Assembly (NCBI RefSeq): GCF_028282265.1
Contig: NZ_JANQIH010000165.1
Span: forward strand, 1-35,813
Origin: Allomuricauda sp.
Lineage (GTDB): Bacteria; Bacteroidota; Bacteroidia; Flavobacteriales; Flavobacteriaceae
DNA length: 35,813 nt
Direction: 5' to 3'
In this document: positions 18,142 to 27,219 of the stretch, in pieces
Layout of the letters: each line of letters starts with the position of its first letter
Numbering within the stretch: position 1 is the first letter of the stretch
The notes under the pieces: model-generated
The model's database searches: none
The model's input: only the letters and a program-made list of their open reading frames with translations
What the model was told of the DNA's origin: nothing
Program-made: the position numbers and the translations under genes

Positions 18142-19464
18142 TCATTCAAAATCAATGTACATGGATTCAAAATTTATGGTGAATCCACCAAATTGGTTGA
18201 TAAGGTCCTGCCCTAGGTTGCCATATAGGTGCTGAAAAGCCTTGGCTGTATCCTTGGCGATGAGCTCAATGGAGTCCAGTTTAACGGATTTGTCGTTTAT
18301 GACAACATCAAAGGGCACTAGAAACCCTTTTTTCTTTATGCTTCCTCCAGCACCACCAAATTCAAACTCCGTTGGTTCATAATGATCTTCGATATTTTCC
18401 CTAAATCTTTTGAAATACCTGGGATAGAGCATACTTGTGGTGGCCCCGGTGTCGAATGCATACGGAAGCCTTACACCGCTTTTGTCCTGTAGTTCGATGA
18501 TAGGGGTCAGGAAGTCCAGGGCCATATTGCCACCACTTTTTTTGGTGGGGTGCTGGGGAACGACAAATGCATCCATTTTTGTAATGGTCACTTCTCCCAT
18601 GGCCTCTATCACGGGATATCCCAAGATACCGTTTATCTGAAAATCGATGGAAGGGACATACAGGGCCTCATCAGGGAAAACCAAAAAGATTACATTGGCC
18701 AGGGTCATGTTCCCCAAACGCAGTGTGTCGCAGACTGCCAATGAGGCCTCTACTTGTTCCCCTGTTATGGACCCCACTTGAATAGATGCCGGGATAGAGT
18801 GCATTGACAGTTTCTCCGCTGTCGATTTCACAGTGGTTGAGATGTTGGCCCCTGTGTCAAAAATAAAATCCATTGTTATGTCTCCCACCTTGACGGGCAG
18901 GTTCTTTAAGTTGGCCTTGTCCCTAGACATGGTGAATTCTGTATCGGCACTTTTGCTTATGGTCTGGGCAGCAACATTCTTCAAAGGTTCCCAAATGGCA
19001 TTGGTGTTTGCATACCCCTCCTGTTCATCGGGTCCCAAAAAGGAATCGTATTCCTCCAATAGTTTTTCGCCAATATCATGGGCCTTTTTATATTTGTGCA
19101 ATTTGGCATAGTTTACATATTCCACCCCGAGTAGCCCTCTTTCCAAAGAATCCGAGATGTTTTGGCCAAATTCTGAGAACAAGCGTCCAATCAGGATATT
19201 GGAGGTTTCCAAATTGTTGAACACGCTGTTCAATTGTGCTGAAAGGTAAATACTGTCCTTTTTCAATAGAATTGATTTGCTTTCTTCAAACTTCCTTCGG
19301 GCATCAAAAAAGGACTTTACATTTATCAAAGAATCGATTTCTTTGAAGGAAGTCAGGGATAATGGTCCCTCAGGTTCACCAAAGCCGTTCTTGCAACTTA
19401 AGCATAGGGCTATGGTCGTTGTCCACAAAATGTTCCGGATAACTCTCATTTCGTTAAAATTCAT
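18142..19464 (-). CDS. retropepsin/pepsin-like aspartyl protease family lipoprotein with two DTG motifs
   Basis: DFIFDTGANISTTVKSTAEKL and YAFDTGATTSMLYPRYF in one chain; lipobox-like CLSC. Start chosen at the internal Met giving MNFNEMRVIRNILWTTTIALCLSC. Confidence 0.8.
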   Translation of the reverse strand: MNFNEMRVIRNILWTTTIALCLSCKNGFGEPEGPLSLTSFKEIDSLINVKSFFDARRKFEESKSILLKKDSIYLSAQLNSVFNNLETSNILIGRLFSEFGQNISDSLERGLLGVEYVNYAKLHKYKKAHDIGEKLLEEYDSFLGPDEQEGYANTNAIWEPLKNVAAQTISKSADTEFTMSRDKANLKNLPVKVGDITMDFIFDTGANISTTVKSTAEKLSMHSIPASIQVGSITGEQVEASLAVCDTLRLGNMTLANVIFLVFPDEALYVPSIDFQINGILGYPVIEAMGEVTITKMDAFVVPQHPTKKSGGNMALDFLTPIIELQDKSGVRLPYAFDTGATTSMLYPRYFKRFRENIEDHYEPTEFEFGGAGGSIKKKGFLVPFDVVINDKSVKLDSIELIAKDTAKAFQHLYGNLGQDLINQFGGFTINFESMYIDFE

Positions 19465-19509
19465 TTTTTGTGTTTTTATAGATGTCACTGCTTTTCATTC
19501 TATCTGGGT

Positions 19510-20106
19510 TCATCCACAAAGTAATATGAAGATTAGAACTCGTTGTTTTGAATTCGTGTTGTAAAACAAAACAAGCCAAATAAAACTTCCCAAATACATT
19601 ATCTTCTGAATCAACCCTAAATTTTGCTCCGAAATCATAAATAGGGCAGAGCATATGGTTGCAAAAACAAAAAATAAGGCATGAACAAATCTTCTCTTGT
19701 TGTCTTTGATTGAAAAGATCAAAAGTGCCATACAGAATGAAGTTCCCGCCACGGTCGCTGCAATGGAATGAACCAAAGCTTCTGATTCCGAATAGTGCAA
19801 GCCCCTTATAAAAGGTTTGGTGGAATAAAGACCCGAAACAAAAACTGCTAGGGCATAGAAAACAATACTGAGCTCGGCAATAAAATCCGATTGCTTGTTC
19901 AACAATTTCCTCAAGACACCGAGGAACAATATGCCCCCAAAAAGGATAAACCCCGATTTCATGACCAATCGGTCTTTATAGTTTTGGGCCGCCAATTCGC
20001 TTATTGTGTGCTCACACCAATCATAACTGTCAATAGCCAAAATATGTGCCACAATAATAAAGCTGACAAAAACAAATACGGCGAAAACATTGTACTTAAA
20101 ATCCAT
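19510..20106 (-). CDS. DUF998-like integral membrane protein
   Basis: ~6 hydrophobic helices and YDWCEHTISELAAQNYKDRLVMKSGFILFGG, resembling DUF998 proteins. Confidence 0.65.
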   Translation of the reverse strand: MDFKYNVFAVFVFVSFIIVAHILAIDSYDWCEHTISELAAQNYKDRLVMKSGFILFGGILFLGVLRKLLNKQSDFIAELSIVFYALAVFVSGLYSTKPFIRGLHYSESEALVHSIAATVAGTSFCMALLIFSIKDNKRRFVHALFFVFATICSALFMISEQNLGLIQKIMYLGSFIWLVLFYNTNSKQRVLIFILLCG

Positions 20107-20298
20107 TATTTCCTAAGTGAACATGTATTTAAGAACACGGGGAATACCCATTTGCAGACATATCCATAGGAATTGATACTTAAACAGTATTTTCAGTATC
20201 TCTGCGCCTAACATAGTGGCCGCTGCATTGTCTGTCAGATGCCCCGTTCATTAACATTTTTTCTTTCTTAAAAGACAATTAGATAAAAGGTTGTCGCG

Positions 20299-20967
20299 TC
20301 AGGCTTTTTTCCAAATAACCATACCCATTAAAAATCGGCTTATAGGTTGCAAAAGGGGATACATCCAAGCCACAACCCAGCCAGCCCAAACCTCATTGAA
20401 ATAACCTGAAAGGATAATCAAAAAGGTCAAGGGAGCAGCCAACCAAAAGAGGTAACTCAACAGCTTTTCCAATCCCTTACCATTCCATGTGGCCCAACCG
20501 AAAAAGATGGTGGCCAAAAGAAAACCGATAAGCAGTACAAAGAACATACTGTCCCAAAGCGAAAGATAACTCTCTATATTTGCCTTTAAGATGACCTTTT
20601 CAGCAACGGTGGCGGTGGTATAATCTGTCCTCCAATTTCCATTCACGGCAAATATGATTCCCGAGACCCCGATCATCTCCACAATGCCCCAAATCCCAAA
20701 GAAAACCATCCCAAGACCTACTTTGGGCAGCTCCCGTTTTCTGAGTATATAAGCCATGCCAAAATAGGCGGTCAATGCCAGGGGAATATGCAACAAGTTT
20801 ACCCATAGTCTTGCCATATACATGGAATTGGCTGCGAGTGCCACACCTTCCTCGAAACTTGTGGGAGCTGCATAGAGTTTTGGGAGCAACCATAACAGCG
20901 TTGTGGTCAAGGAGGTAAGGAAAGCGCATATCGCTGTTATCCTTATAAATAGAGGATCAGTTTTCAT
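20299..20967 (-). CDS. integral membrane protein (DUF4386-like), unknown function
   Basis: 222 aa with several TM helices. Low-specificity call. Confidence 0.6.
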   Translation of the reverse strand: MKTDPLFIRITAICAFLTSLTTTLLWLLPKLYAAPTSFEEGVALAANSMYMARLWVNLLHIPLALTAYFGMAYILRKRELPKVGLGMVFFGIWGIVEMIGVSGIIFAVNGNWRTDYTTATVAEKVILKANIESYLSLWDSMFFVLLIGFLLATIFFGWATWNGKGLEKLLSYLFWLAAPLTFLIILSGYFNEVWAGWVVAWMYPLLQPISRFLMGMVIWKKA

Positions 20968-21071
20968 AAGATGCTATCATATTGATTCAAGATATACGTT
21001 ACTTGGAACTTTCCACACTTCACCATGCCAGCCGAGGAAAAAGAAGGGCCGGCGGACAATTTCTACAAACT

Positions 21072-21986
21072 CTAGGTCGAGTATGTAACAGGTAAAAATG
21101 ACATTTCCAAAGCCAAACGCCAACCTGTGAACTTCTTGAATTTCCAGATATGCAAATAGGGTCTGCGAAGGCCCTCCAAATCGGTAAAACCAAAGGTGTA
21201 TCCCATATCGCCGATTTTGGAAACATCGGCATCGACCAATTCAAAAGTGGGCTTTTGCGTAGCATCGTTGACCAGCATATTTACTTCTTCGGGAGTTGCA
21301 AAAGGAATGCTGCCATTTCGCAAAAGTCTGGTGTCTTCCGCCAAAAAACGGTCGTAGGCGTTTTTGAGGTTCTCGGTCGCACTGATGGTTCCAAAAAATG
21401 CATCGACTTCTATCAGTTCATTCCTTAATTTTTCCTTATCCCAATCAATGTTTACTTTCAGGGGAAAGTTATCCGGAAACACGATATCAGGGAAGGACAT
21501 CCCAGAATTCCCATAAAATATTCCAAGGTCAAAAGCCACCTTCCATGTCCCGTCAGGTTTTCCTTCCCAAATGGAAACATATTCCCCGTATCCATCGGGT
21601 TCTACGCTGGCCTCCGAAGTACGGATTTCAAAAGGGCCCGTAGTGTAGCCAAAATCCCCTGAGCGGGAAATATCTGCAAAAACAGGTTTCCAAGAAAGTA
21701 TGTCCGAAGTGGGCTCTTGAGGTTCGTAAAAGGCTTTTCCAATTACGAAATCCCCTCGGAAAATGATTCCGTCTTCTGCCAGAAAAGATAGGAACCCTTC
21801 TTTGATACTGGTGCTGGAAGTCAGTTGGGCGAAGGTGAATTCATTTTCCACCAATTCGCGATAGTCTTGTTCGACCGTCCTGCGGTTCTTTGGCGGATCG
21901 TTGTCCCAATCATAATCAATATACTCGCAGCTTGTGAAAAGCCCGATAAAAAGAACAAGTACAAAAGTTAGGTTTTTTGTGTTCAT
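21072..21986 (-). CDS. putative lipoprotein with two NTF2/SnoaL-like (DUF4440-like) repeats
   Basis: Lipoprotein signal MNTKNLTFVLVLFIGLFTSCEY; two similar segments (GFLSFLAEDGIIFRGDF...SRSGDFGYTTGPFEI and AYDRFLAEDTRLLRNGSIPF...SKIGDMGYTFGFTDL). Confidence 0.7.
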   Translation of the reverse strand: MNTKNLTFVLVLFIGLFTSCEYIDYDWDNDPPKNRRTVEQDYRELVENEFTFAQLTSSTSIKEGFLSFLAEDGIIFRGDFVIGKAFYEPQEPTSDILSWKPVFADISRSGDFGYTTGPFEIRTSEASVEPDGYGEYVSIWEGKPDGTWKVAFDLGIFYGNSGMSFPDIVFPDNFPLKVNIDWDKEKLRNELIEVDAFFGTISATENLKNAYDRFLAEDTRLLRNGSIPFATPEEVNMLVNDATQKPTFELVDADVSKIGDMGYTFGFTDLEGLRRPYLHIWKFKKFTGWRLALEMSFLPVTYST

Positions 21987-22098
21987 AACGACATAGCTTT
22001 TATTAATTATACCATTAAAAAGTATTTAGATGGTATGAATATAAAAATAGTAATCTAACCATCAAAGTTAATTTTACCGGTATGGCTATATTTAACAT

Positions 22099-22692
22099 AT
22101 GAAGACCAATACCGAACGACTACAAAACTTCCCCTTGGAAGGTGGGGCCCTATGTCTGGACTTTATCAATACCGTGCATGACCGAACCACAGAAGGCGAA
22201 CTGTACGATTACATAAGTGGCTGGGAAGAGTGGACCACATGGCTTTTCAGAACTGGAATTTTGGAAAAGTCCGCAAAATTGGATCCTGAGGGGGATTTTA
22301 AAAAAATTGCAGAAACACGGGAAATGCTTTATCAAGTATTTAAGGCCGTTATCGATAAGGTCAGTTTATCTGAACCTCTGCTTAAAGGCTATAACCAGCT
22401 GTTGAAAGCCGCTAACTCCCATGTAGAACTTGTGATGGACAATGTTGGTCCATCTGAATCGTTAATCTTCAATGAATCCAAACCGCTGGACTATCTCTTC
22501 CCCATCTTAAGATCGGCTCATGATATCTTGACCGCCGAGAACGTTAGACATGTAAAACAATGTCCCAATTGTGGTTGGTTGTTTTTGGACACAAGTAAGA
22601 ACAAGAGGCGTCGTTGGTGCAATATGAAGACCTGTGGAAGTTCACAAAAAGCGAAACGGTATTACAGAAGGCGGAAAAATTCCAATAAATAA
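22099..22692 (+). CDS. ABATE domain / CGNR zinc-finger protein, putative transcriptional regulator
   Basis: N-term GGALCLDFINTVHDR; C-term HVKQCPNCGWLFLDTSKNKRRRWCNMKTCGSSQKAKRYYRR, a CGNR zinc finger with variant CGSS. Confidence 0.88.
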   Translation: MKTNTERLQNFPLEGGALCLDFINTVHDRTTEGELYDYISGWEEWTTWLFRTGILEKSAKLDPEGDFKKIAETREMLYQVFKAVIDKVSLSEPLLKGYNQLLKAANSHVELVMDNVGPSESLIFNESKPLDYLFPILRSAHDILTAENVRHVKQCPNCGWLFLDTSKNKRRRWCNMKTCGSSQKAKRYYRRRKNSNK

Positions 22693-22704
22693 GGGCTAAG
22701 ATGT

Positions 22705-23133
22705 CTATTTGATCTTTATTTGTTCCTCTTTAAGCCCTTTGTCCTTTAAATATTCATACAGGTGTTTTGCTCCCCCCACCTTGGCATGGTGCAACAGTGT
22801 GAAGCCATGTGCGCCCTTGGCAAAGAGCTGTTCCGGATAGGCCTCCAAGATGGGTTTCACCAGTTCGGTTTTTCCCAACATGGTCATCACAAAAAGGTTG
22901 AGGCGTGCACCTTTGGAAATTAGGTATTCCGCAATTTCCTTGTTGCCCAAATGTCCCAAACCTTCAATCGCTTCCTCAAAATCCCCTTTTCCCCAGTCAT
23001 ATCGACTGTAGATCAGGTTTGGATGTTCCTCAAGCATCTCTTTGACCAATTCCAATTTCCCATATCCCGCAATTACGAAGTCCTTTACCAGTTTTTGGGG
23101 AAGTGGTTCAGGCTCTTGATTGGTTTTGGCCAT
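22705..23133 (-). CDS. ankyrin repeat protein
   Basis: Repeat-like helices: GKLELVKEMLEEHPNLI, GNKEIAEYLISKGARLNLF, GKTELVKPILEAYPEQL, GFTLLHHAKVGGAKHLYEYLKDKG. Confidence 0.8.
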   Translation of the reverse strand: MAKTNQEPEPLPQKLVKDFVIAGYGKLELVKEMLEEHPNLIYSRYDWGKGDFEEAIEGLGHLGNKEIAEYLISKGARLNLFVMTMLGKTELVKPILEAYPEQLFAKGAHGFTLLHHAKVGGAKHLYEYLKDKGLKEEQIKIK

Positions 23134-23504
23134 CAGGGTAGATGGAACAAAGGTACTTTATGGTCGTGCCGACCAATGGTAGTTCTGATAAATGTTTTTC
23201 TATTCATTTTGGGTTTTTGGCCAAAGTCGGGATTAAGCAATCAAAATCCTTCTCAAATCATGATTTCATAGACGTTTGCATTAAAAAACAACTTAGACTT
23301 CTATTTCCAGTTCCTTTAATTGGCCGTTTTATTGGACTCAGCAGAAGAATTAATTCTAACTATTCATACAGTTTTATTTGTGGTCTTTTTTAGTAGTATC
23401 GTTAATTGACATTTTATGGGACCGGAAGAGTTTGCAAAACCAACCGTTTTACTGAACTTATAAAATGGTAAACATAGGACTGTACGACAAAGCTCTTTGT
23501 TACT

Positions 23505-24068
23505 TCATCCTTGTTGTTTGTCATTGTGTTTTTGGAAACTCTCTTGCAAAGGTTTAAAGTGCCAATTATATCTTGTTGGTGGCATAAGGATGTATTCATT
23601 TTGGGGCACATTTTTGAATCCCAGTCTTTTGTATAAGCTCCCTGCTCTTTGCAGCAAGGGGTCTGTCTCGAGATAACAGGTTCCATATCCCATTTCTTGG
23701 GCTTTGTGCAAACAGGATTTGATAAGCTCCATCCCCAGTCCGAATCCTCTCCACTTCCGCTCCAAATAGAACTTTTTTAATTCGCAACCATCTTTTTTCG
23801 TTTTGGGTAACGGAAGTATGCCAACGGTACCAATGACCTTACAATTAACGGTGAGCACCATAAACACCGACTCTTCCCCACTATAGTACCCATGGATGTT
23901 GTCGAGCTCAGGGTCTAGCAAGTATTGGCTGTGGGCATCTATCTCCTTCCGTACTTCCAATATCAGGCTTCTGACCAAATCGTTGTCCGCAGCGGTTGTT
24001 TCCCGTATTTCAAATTTGCCAAACTTTCTGGAAACGGATAGTGGCTTTTGACTTTTAGTGGTGTCCAT
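23505..24068 (-). CDS. GNAT family N-acetyltransferase
   Basis: VNCKVIGTVGILPLPKTKKDGCELKKFYLERKWRGFGLGMELIKSCLHKAQEMGYGTCYLETDPLLQRAGSLYKRLGF. Confidence 0.9.
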   Translation of the reverse strand: MDTTKSQKPLSVSRKFGKFEIRETTAADNDLVRSLILEVRKEIDAHSQYLLDPELDNIHGYYSGEESVFMVLTVNCKVIGTVGILPLPKTKKDGCELKKFYLERKWRGFGLGMELIKSCLHKAQEMGYGTCYLETDPLLQRAGSLYKRLGFKNVPQNEYILMPPTRYNWHFKPLQESFQKHNDKQQG

Positions 24069-24075
24069 ACCTTGT

Positions 24076-25455
24076 TCAATAAAGGGTTATTCCAAAAAAC
24101 GTGTCCAGGACATTGAGGATAAATACAATCCCAAGAATCCACGGGCACAGATATTTGATGGAGAACCCCAGGAATTTGGCAAGGAAGGTATTTGCGAAAC
24201 GTTTATTTCCGTTGGAAACCTCCTCGAACAAATTCTCCTTTTTCCAAACAAAAGCTGCAAAGAGGGCTAGAAGAAAACCGTTCAACGGCAAAAATGAGTT
24301 ACTGGCCACATCGGAGATGAAGGTCATAAAATCGGTTGGGTCCGATGCCCCAAAGTAGGTGACAAACTTTGTGAAGAAACCTGAATAACCGTTGGACAAT
24401 AATGAGGGTATCCCTAATATAAAGATTCCGGCTGCGACCAACCACACGGCCTTGGGCCTTTTCATTTCCTTTTCATCCACCAAATAAGAGACAGGAATCT
24501 CCAATATGGAAACGGTGGAGGTCAAAGCGGCAAATGACAGTAATAGGAAGAACAATATCCCAACTACCAAGCCCATGACGGGGCCCATATTGCCAAATAC
24601 CCCGGGCAGGGACATGAACACCAATCCCGCGCCTCCATGCGTGTCCAGTCCCTGGGATATCACCATTGGGAACAACATGAGTCCCGCCATAAACGCGATT
24701 CCCACATCCAATAGGGTTATGGCCACCGCGGATGAAATGATATTGTCTTTCTTTCCTACGTAGCTCCCATAGGTAATCATGGCACCCATCCCCAAGGAAA
24801 GGGAGAAAAAGGCATGTCCCAAGGCGTTGTAGACCACCTCACCGGTTATCTTCGAGAAATCGGGGAAAAGGTAAAACTCTGCCGCCTTGGATGCGCCGGG
24901 CAGGGTCATGGCATAGCCTGCCAATAACAGAATAATGATGAACAGAACGGGCATCAATATTTTTGCCGCCTTTTCAATCCCCCCGGAAATCCCTCTGGAA
25001 ACAATATAGGCCGTGGTAGCCATAAAGAGAATGGAATAGCTTCCCACTTTGACAATGTCCTTGACAAAGACCGGGAACTGTTCCCCTATGGAAAAATTTC
25101 CTAGCAGTATTTCCACAAAATAGCCAAAACACCAACCGGCGACCACATTGTAGAACGATAAGATCAACACACAGGACAAGATGCCCAACTTGCCGACAAA
25201 GGACCACTTGCCATGCCCTAAAACGGTGAACGCACCAACCGGATTTCTCTGGGCCTTTCTGCCAATGGCGATTTCGGCCACCATCAACGGAAAGCAAAGT
25301 ATTAGGCAAAAGGCCAGATAAACAATCACGAAAGCAGCACCTCCGCTTTCACCAACTTCGAAGGGAAACTTCCAAATGTTCCCCAAACCGACCGCAGAAC
25401 CAGCTGCAGCAGCTATAAAACCAATCTTACTGGAAAAACCAGATCTCTCTTCCAT
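24076..25455 (-). CDS. sodium-dependent transporter (SNF/NSS family)
   Basis: MEERSGFSSKIGFIAAAAGSAVGLGNIWKFPFEVGESGGAAFVIVYL is the classic NSS N-terminus; multi-TM. Internal Met used as start. Confidence 0.94.
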   Translation of the reverse strand: MEERSGFSSKIGFIAAAAGSAVGLGNIWKFPFEVGESGGAAFVIVYLAFCLILCFPLMVAEIAIGRKAQRNPVGAFTVLGHGKWSFVGKLGILSCVLILSFYNVVAGWCFGYFVEILLGNFSIGEQFPVFVKDIVKVGSYSILFMATTAYIVSRGISGGIEKAAKILMPVLFIIILLLAGYAMTLPGASKAAEFYLFPDFSKITGEVVYNALGHAFFSLSLGMGAMITYGSYVGKKDNIISSAVAITLLDVGIAFMAGLMLFPMVISQGLDTHGGAGLVFMSLPGVFGNMGPVMGLVVGILFFLLLSFAALTSTVSILEIPVSYLVDEKEMKRPKAVWLVAAGIFILGIPSLLSNGYSGFFTKFVTYFGASDPTDFMTFISDVASNSFLPLNGFLLALFAAFVWKKENLFEEVSNGNKRFANTFLAKFLGFSIKYLCPWILGIVFILNVLDTFFGITLY

Positions 25456-26018
25456 ACAATTATTTTTTTGAGTTGAACTAGGGCAAACCTTTTCTGAAGG
25501 TCCGCCCAATCAGGGGAGGGAACTTTTGAGTCGGGACTTGTTGCAAGCAAAGATTCAATTTGCACAAATCCCTTGAAGGTTTTAGAACAGCCTCTTGTGA
25601 AACTTTTGTTTTAACCTTTCCTTTCTCCTAACGGTATACGCCTTTATGGTTGTCCTCCTGTCAAGGGGCATGCTTCTCATTATCATAACATTTTGTTTTT
25701 GAATTCGGGGGGCAAAGATATTTCAGGAGCTAACTCAGCGAAAAAAATGGAGTAGACCAGTAGTGTACAATGCCATACGCGAAGTGGACAAAAAAATAAT
25801 CTTCTTAAATTTTGGGAAACATTAGGTAGACAAAGACTTACAAATATTTGATGGACAGGTTTTTACAAAACACAAAAACTTATCATGAAAAACGAATCAA
25901 CGCAAGATAAAAGGGGCCGTATTATTAGACGGATTTAAAATATCATTCTAGTCTTATGAATTGTTCCTTAAACGAATTAACCTCTCTTCATAAATTCTAG
26001 GTTGGATTTGCCGATCCG

Positions 26019-26044
26019 AAAAAAATACTACAAGAGCCCCTCGT
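26019..26044 (-). terminator. weak intrinsic terminator after the sulfatase/FGE operon
   Basis: Minus strand ACGAG-GGGCT-CTTGT hairpin followed by AGTATTTTTTT, about 12 bp after the FGE stop codon. Confidence 0.35.
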
Positions 26045-26055
26045 ACTTTACTTTG

Positions 26056-27219
26056 TTAGCTTTTGTTCTTTAGAACAGACTTTACGGTCCGGAAACCAAG
26101 ATGCTCTTGAGAGGAGTCCAATGTGTTCCCCATTCGGGCTGAAACACGATAGCTGGCACAATAGTTTTCATTGCAAAGAAATGACCCTCCCTTAATTACT
26201 TTTTCCTTAACATATGGATTATTAGGGTTATGGGAATCTTTGGCACCTTTTGGATTAATGACATAATTCTTTGTTTCTGCGATTTTCCTGTAATAGGAAA
26301 CATTGTACCAATCTTGGGTCCACTCCCAAACGTTTCCGACCATGTCATACAATCCATAACCATTGGATGGGTAGGAGGCTACGGGTGCCTTGTTTGAAAA
26401 TCCATCCTTCGCATTGTTCTTTATCGGAAAAGTGCCTGTCCAAGTATTTGTAAATCGGAACAAATCGGTCTTATCATTGCCCCACGGAAATCTGGAATCC
26501 TTGGTTCCTCCACGTGCCGCATATTCCCATTCTGCTTCTGTAGGAAGTCTAGAGCCCGTCCAATTACAATACGCCAAGGCATCTTCATAGGCAATATGAA
26601 CCACGGGATGATCCGCTTTGCCAATCAAATCACTATCAGGACCTAATGGTTGTTTCCAATTTGCTCTAATTTTCCATTGCCACCACTGCGTAAAATCGCT
26701 GAGATTTTGTACATCATGTTGTGGGGTTTTAAAAATCAAGGAGCCAGGTTGAAGAATTGAATCAGGAGGTTTTGGAGTGTCGGGAGGCAATTGCACTTTC
26801 ATTTGTACCCAATCAATTTCCCTTTCTGCCACCGTAACATACCCTGTTGCTTGCACAAACTTTTCAAATTGGGCATTGGTAACTTCGGTACTATCCATGA
26901 AAAAACCATCAACCCAGACCGTGTGGTTGGGTTTTTCGTGTGACATAGCCAAGGAGTCCGAATTAACAGCTCCCATGGTGAAGGAACCTCCAGGAATCCA
27001 AACCATTCCCTCAGGAGTTTTGACATCTTTTGGTTTTTCAACCAGAACTTCAATATTGCTTTCTGTTGATTGGGAAGTTTGTGCATCTGGCTTACCCTTT
27101 TGACTCTTTTCGATACAATAGCTCAAGGTCAAAACTAGGAAGACCCAAATGAAGAATCTTGAGACCCTCGTCCAATAAAGGATTCTCGATGGATTCAAAA
27201 AAACACGTTTTAAGTACAT
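26056..27219 (-). CDS. formylglycine-generating enzyme family protein, exported lipoprotein-like
   Basis: FGE-sulfatase domain: GMVWIPGGSFTMG, RLPTEAEWEYAARGG, FPWGND, GLYDMVGNVWEWTQDWY, VIKGGSFLCNENYCASYRVSARMGNTLDSSQEHLGFR (CxxxxC kept). N-terminal TM/lipobox LTLSYC. Confidence 0.92.
   Translation of the reverse strand: MYLKRVFLNPSRILYWTRVSRFFIWVFLVLTLSYCIEKSQKGKPDAQTSQSTESNIEVLVEKPKDVKTPEGMVWIPGGSFTMGAVNSDSLAMSHEKPNHTVWVDGFFMDSTEVTNAQFEKFVQATGYVTVAEREIDWVQMKVQLPPDTPKPPDSILQPGSLIFKTPQHDVQNLSDFTQWWQWKIRANWKQPLGPDSDLIGKADHPVVHIAYEDALAYCNWTGSRLPTEAEWEYAARGGTKDSRFPWGNDKTDLFRFTNTWTGTFPIKNNAKDGFSNKAPVASYPSNGYGLYDMVGNVWEWTQDWYNVSYYRKIAETKNYVINPKGAKDSHNPNNPYVKEKVIKGGSFLCNENYCASYRVSARMGNTLDSSQEHLGFRTVKSVLKNKS

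Noticed and set aside
22951-23393. Plus-strand ORFs 22951..23271 and 23142..23393
   Set aside because: Partly antisense to the ankyrin gene, partly AT-rich intergenic; no recognizable domain.
25510-26018. ~500-bp gap with short frames (e.g. RKKWSRPVVYNAIREVDKKIIFLNFGKH*, MKNESTQDKRGRIIRRI*)
   Set aside because: No start plus domain support; may be decayed sequence, but nothing identifiable by eye.
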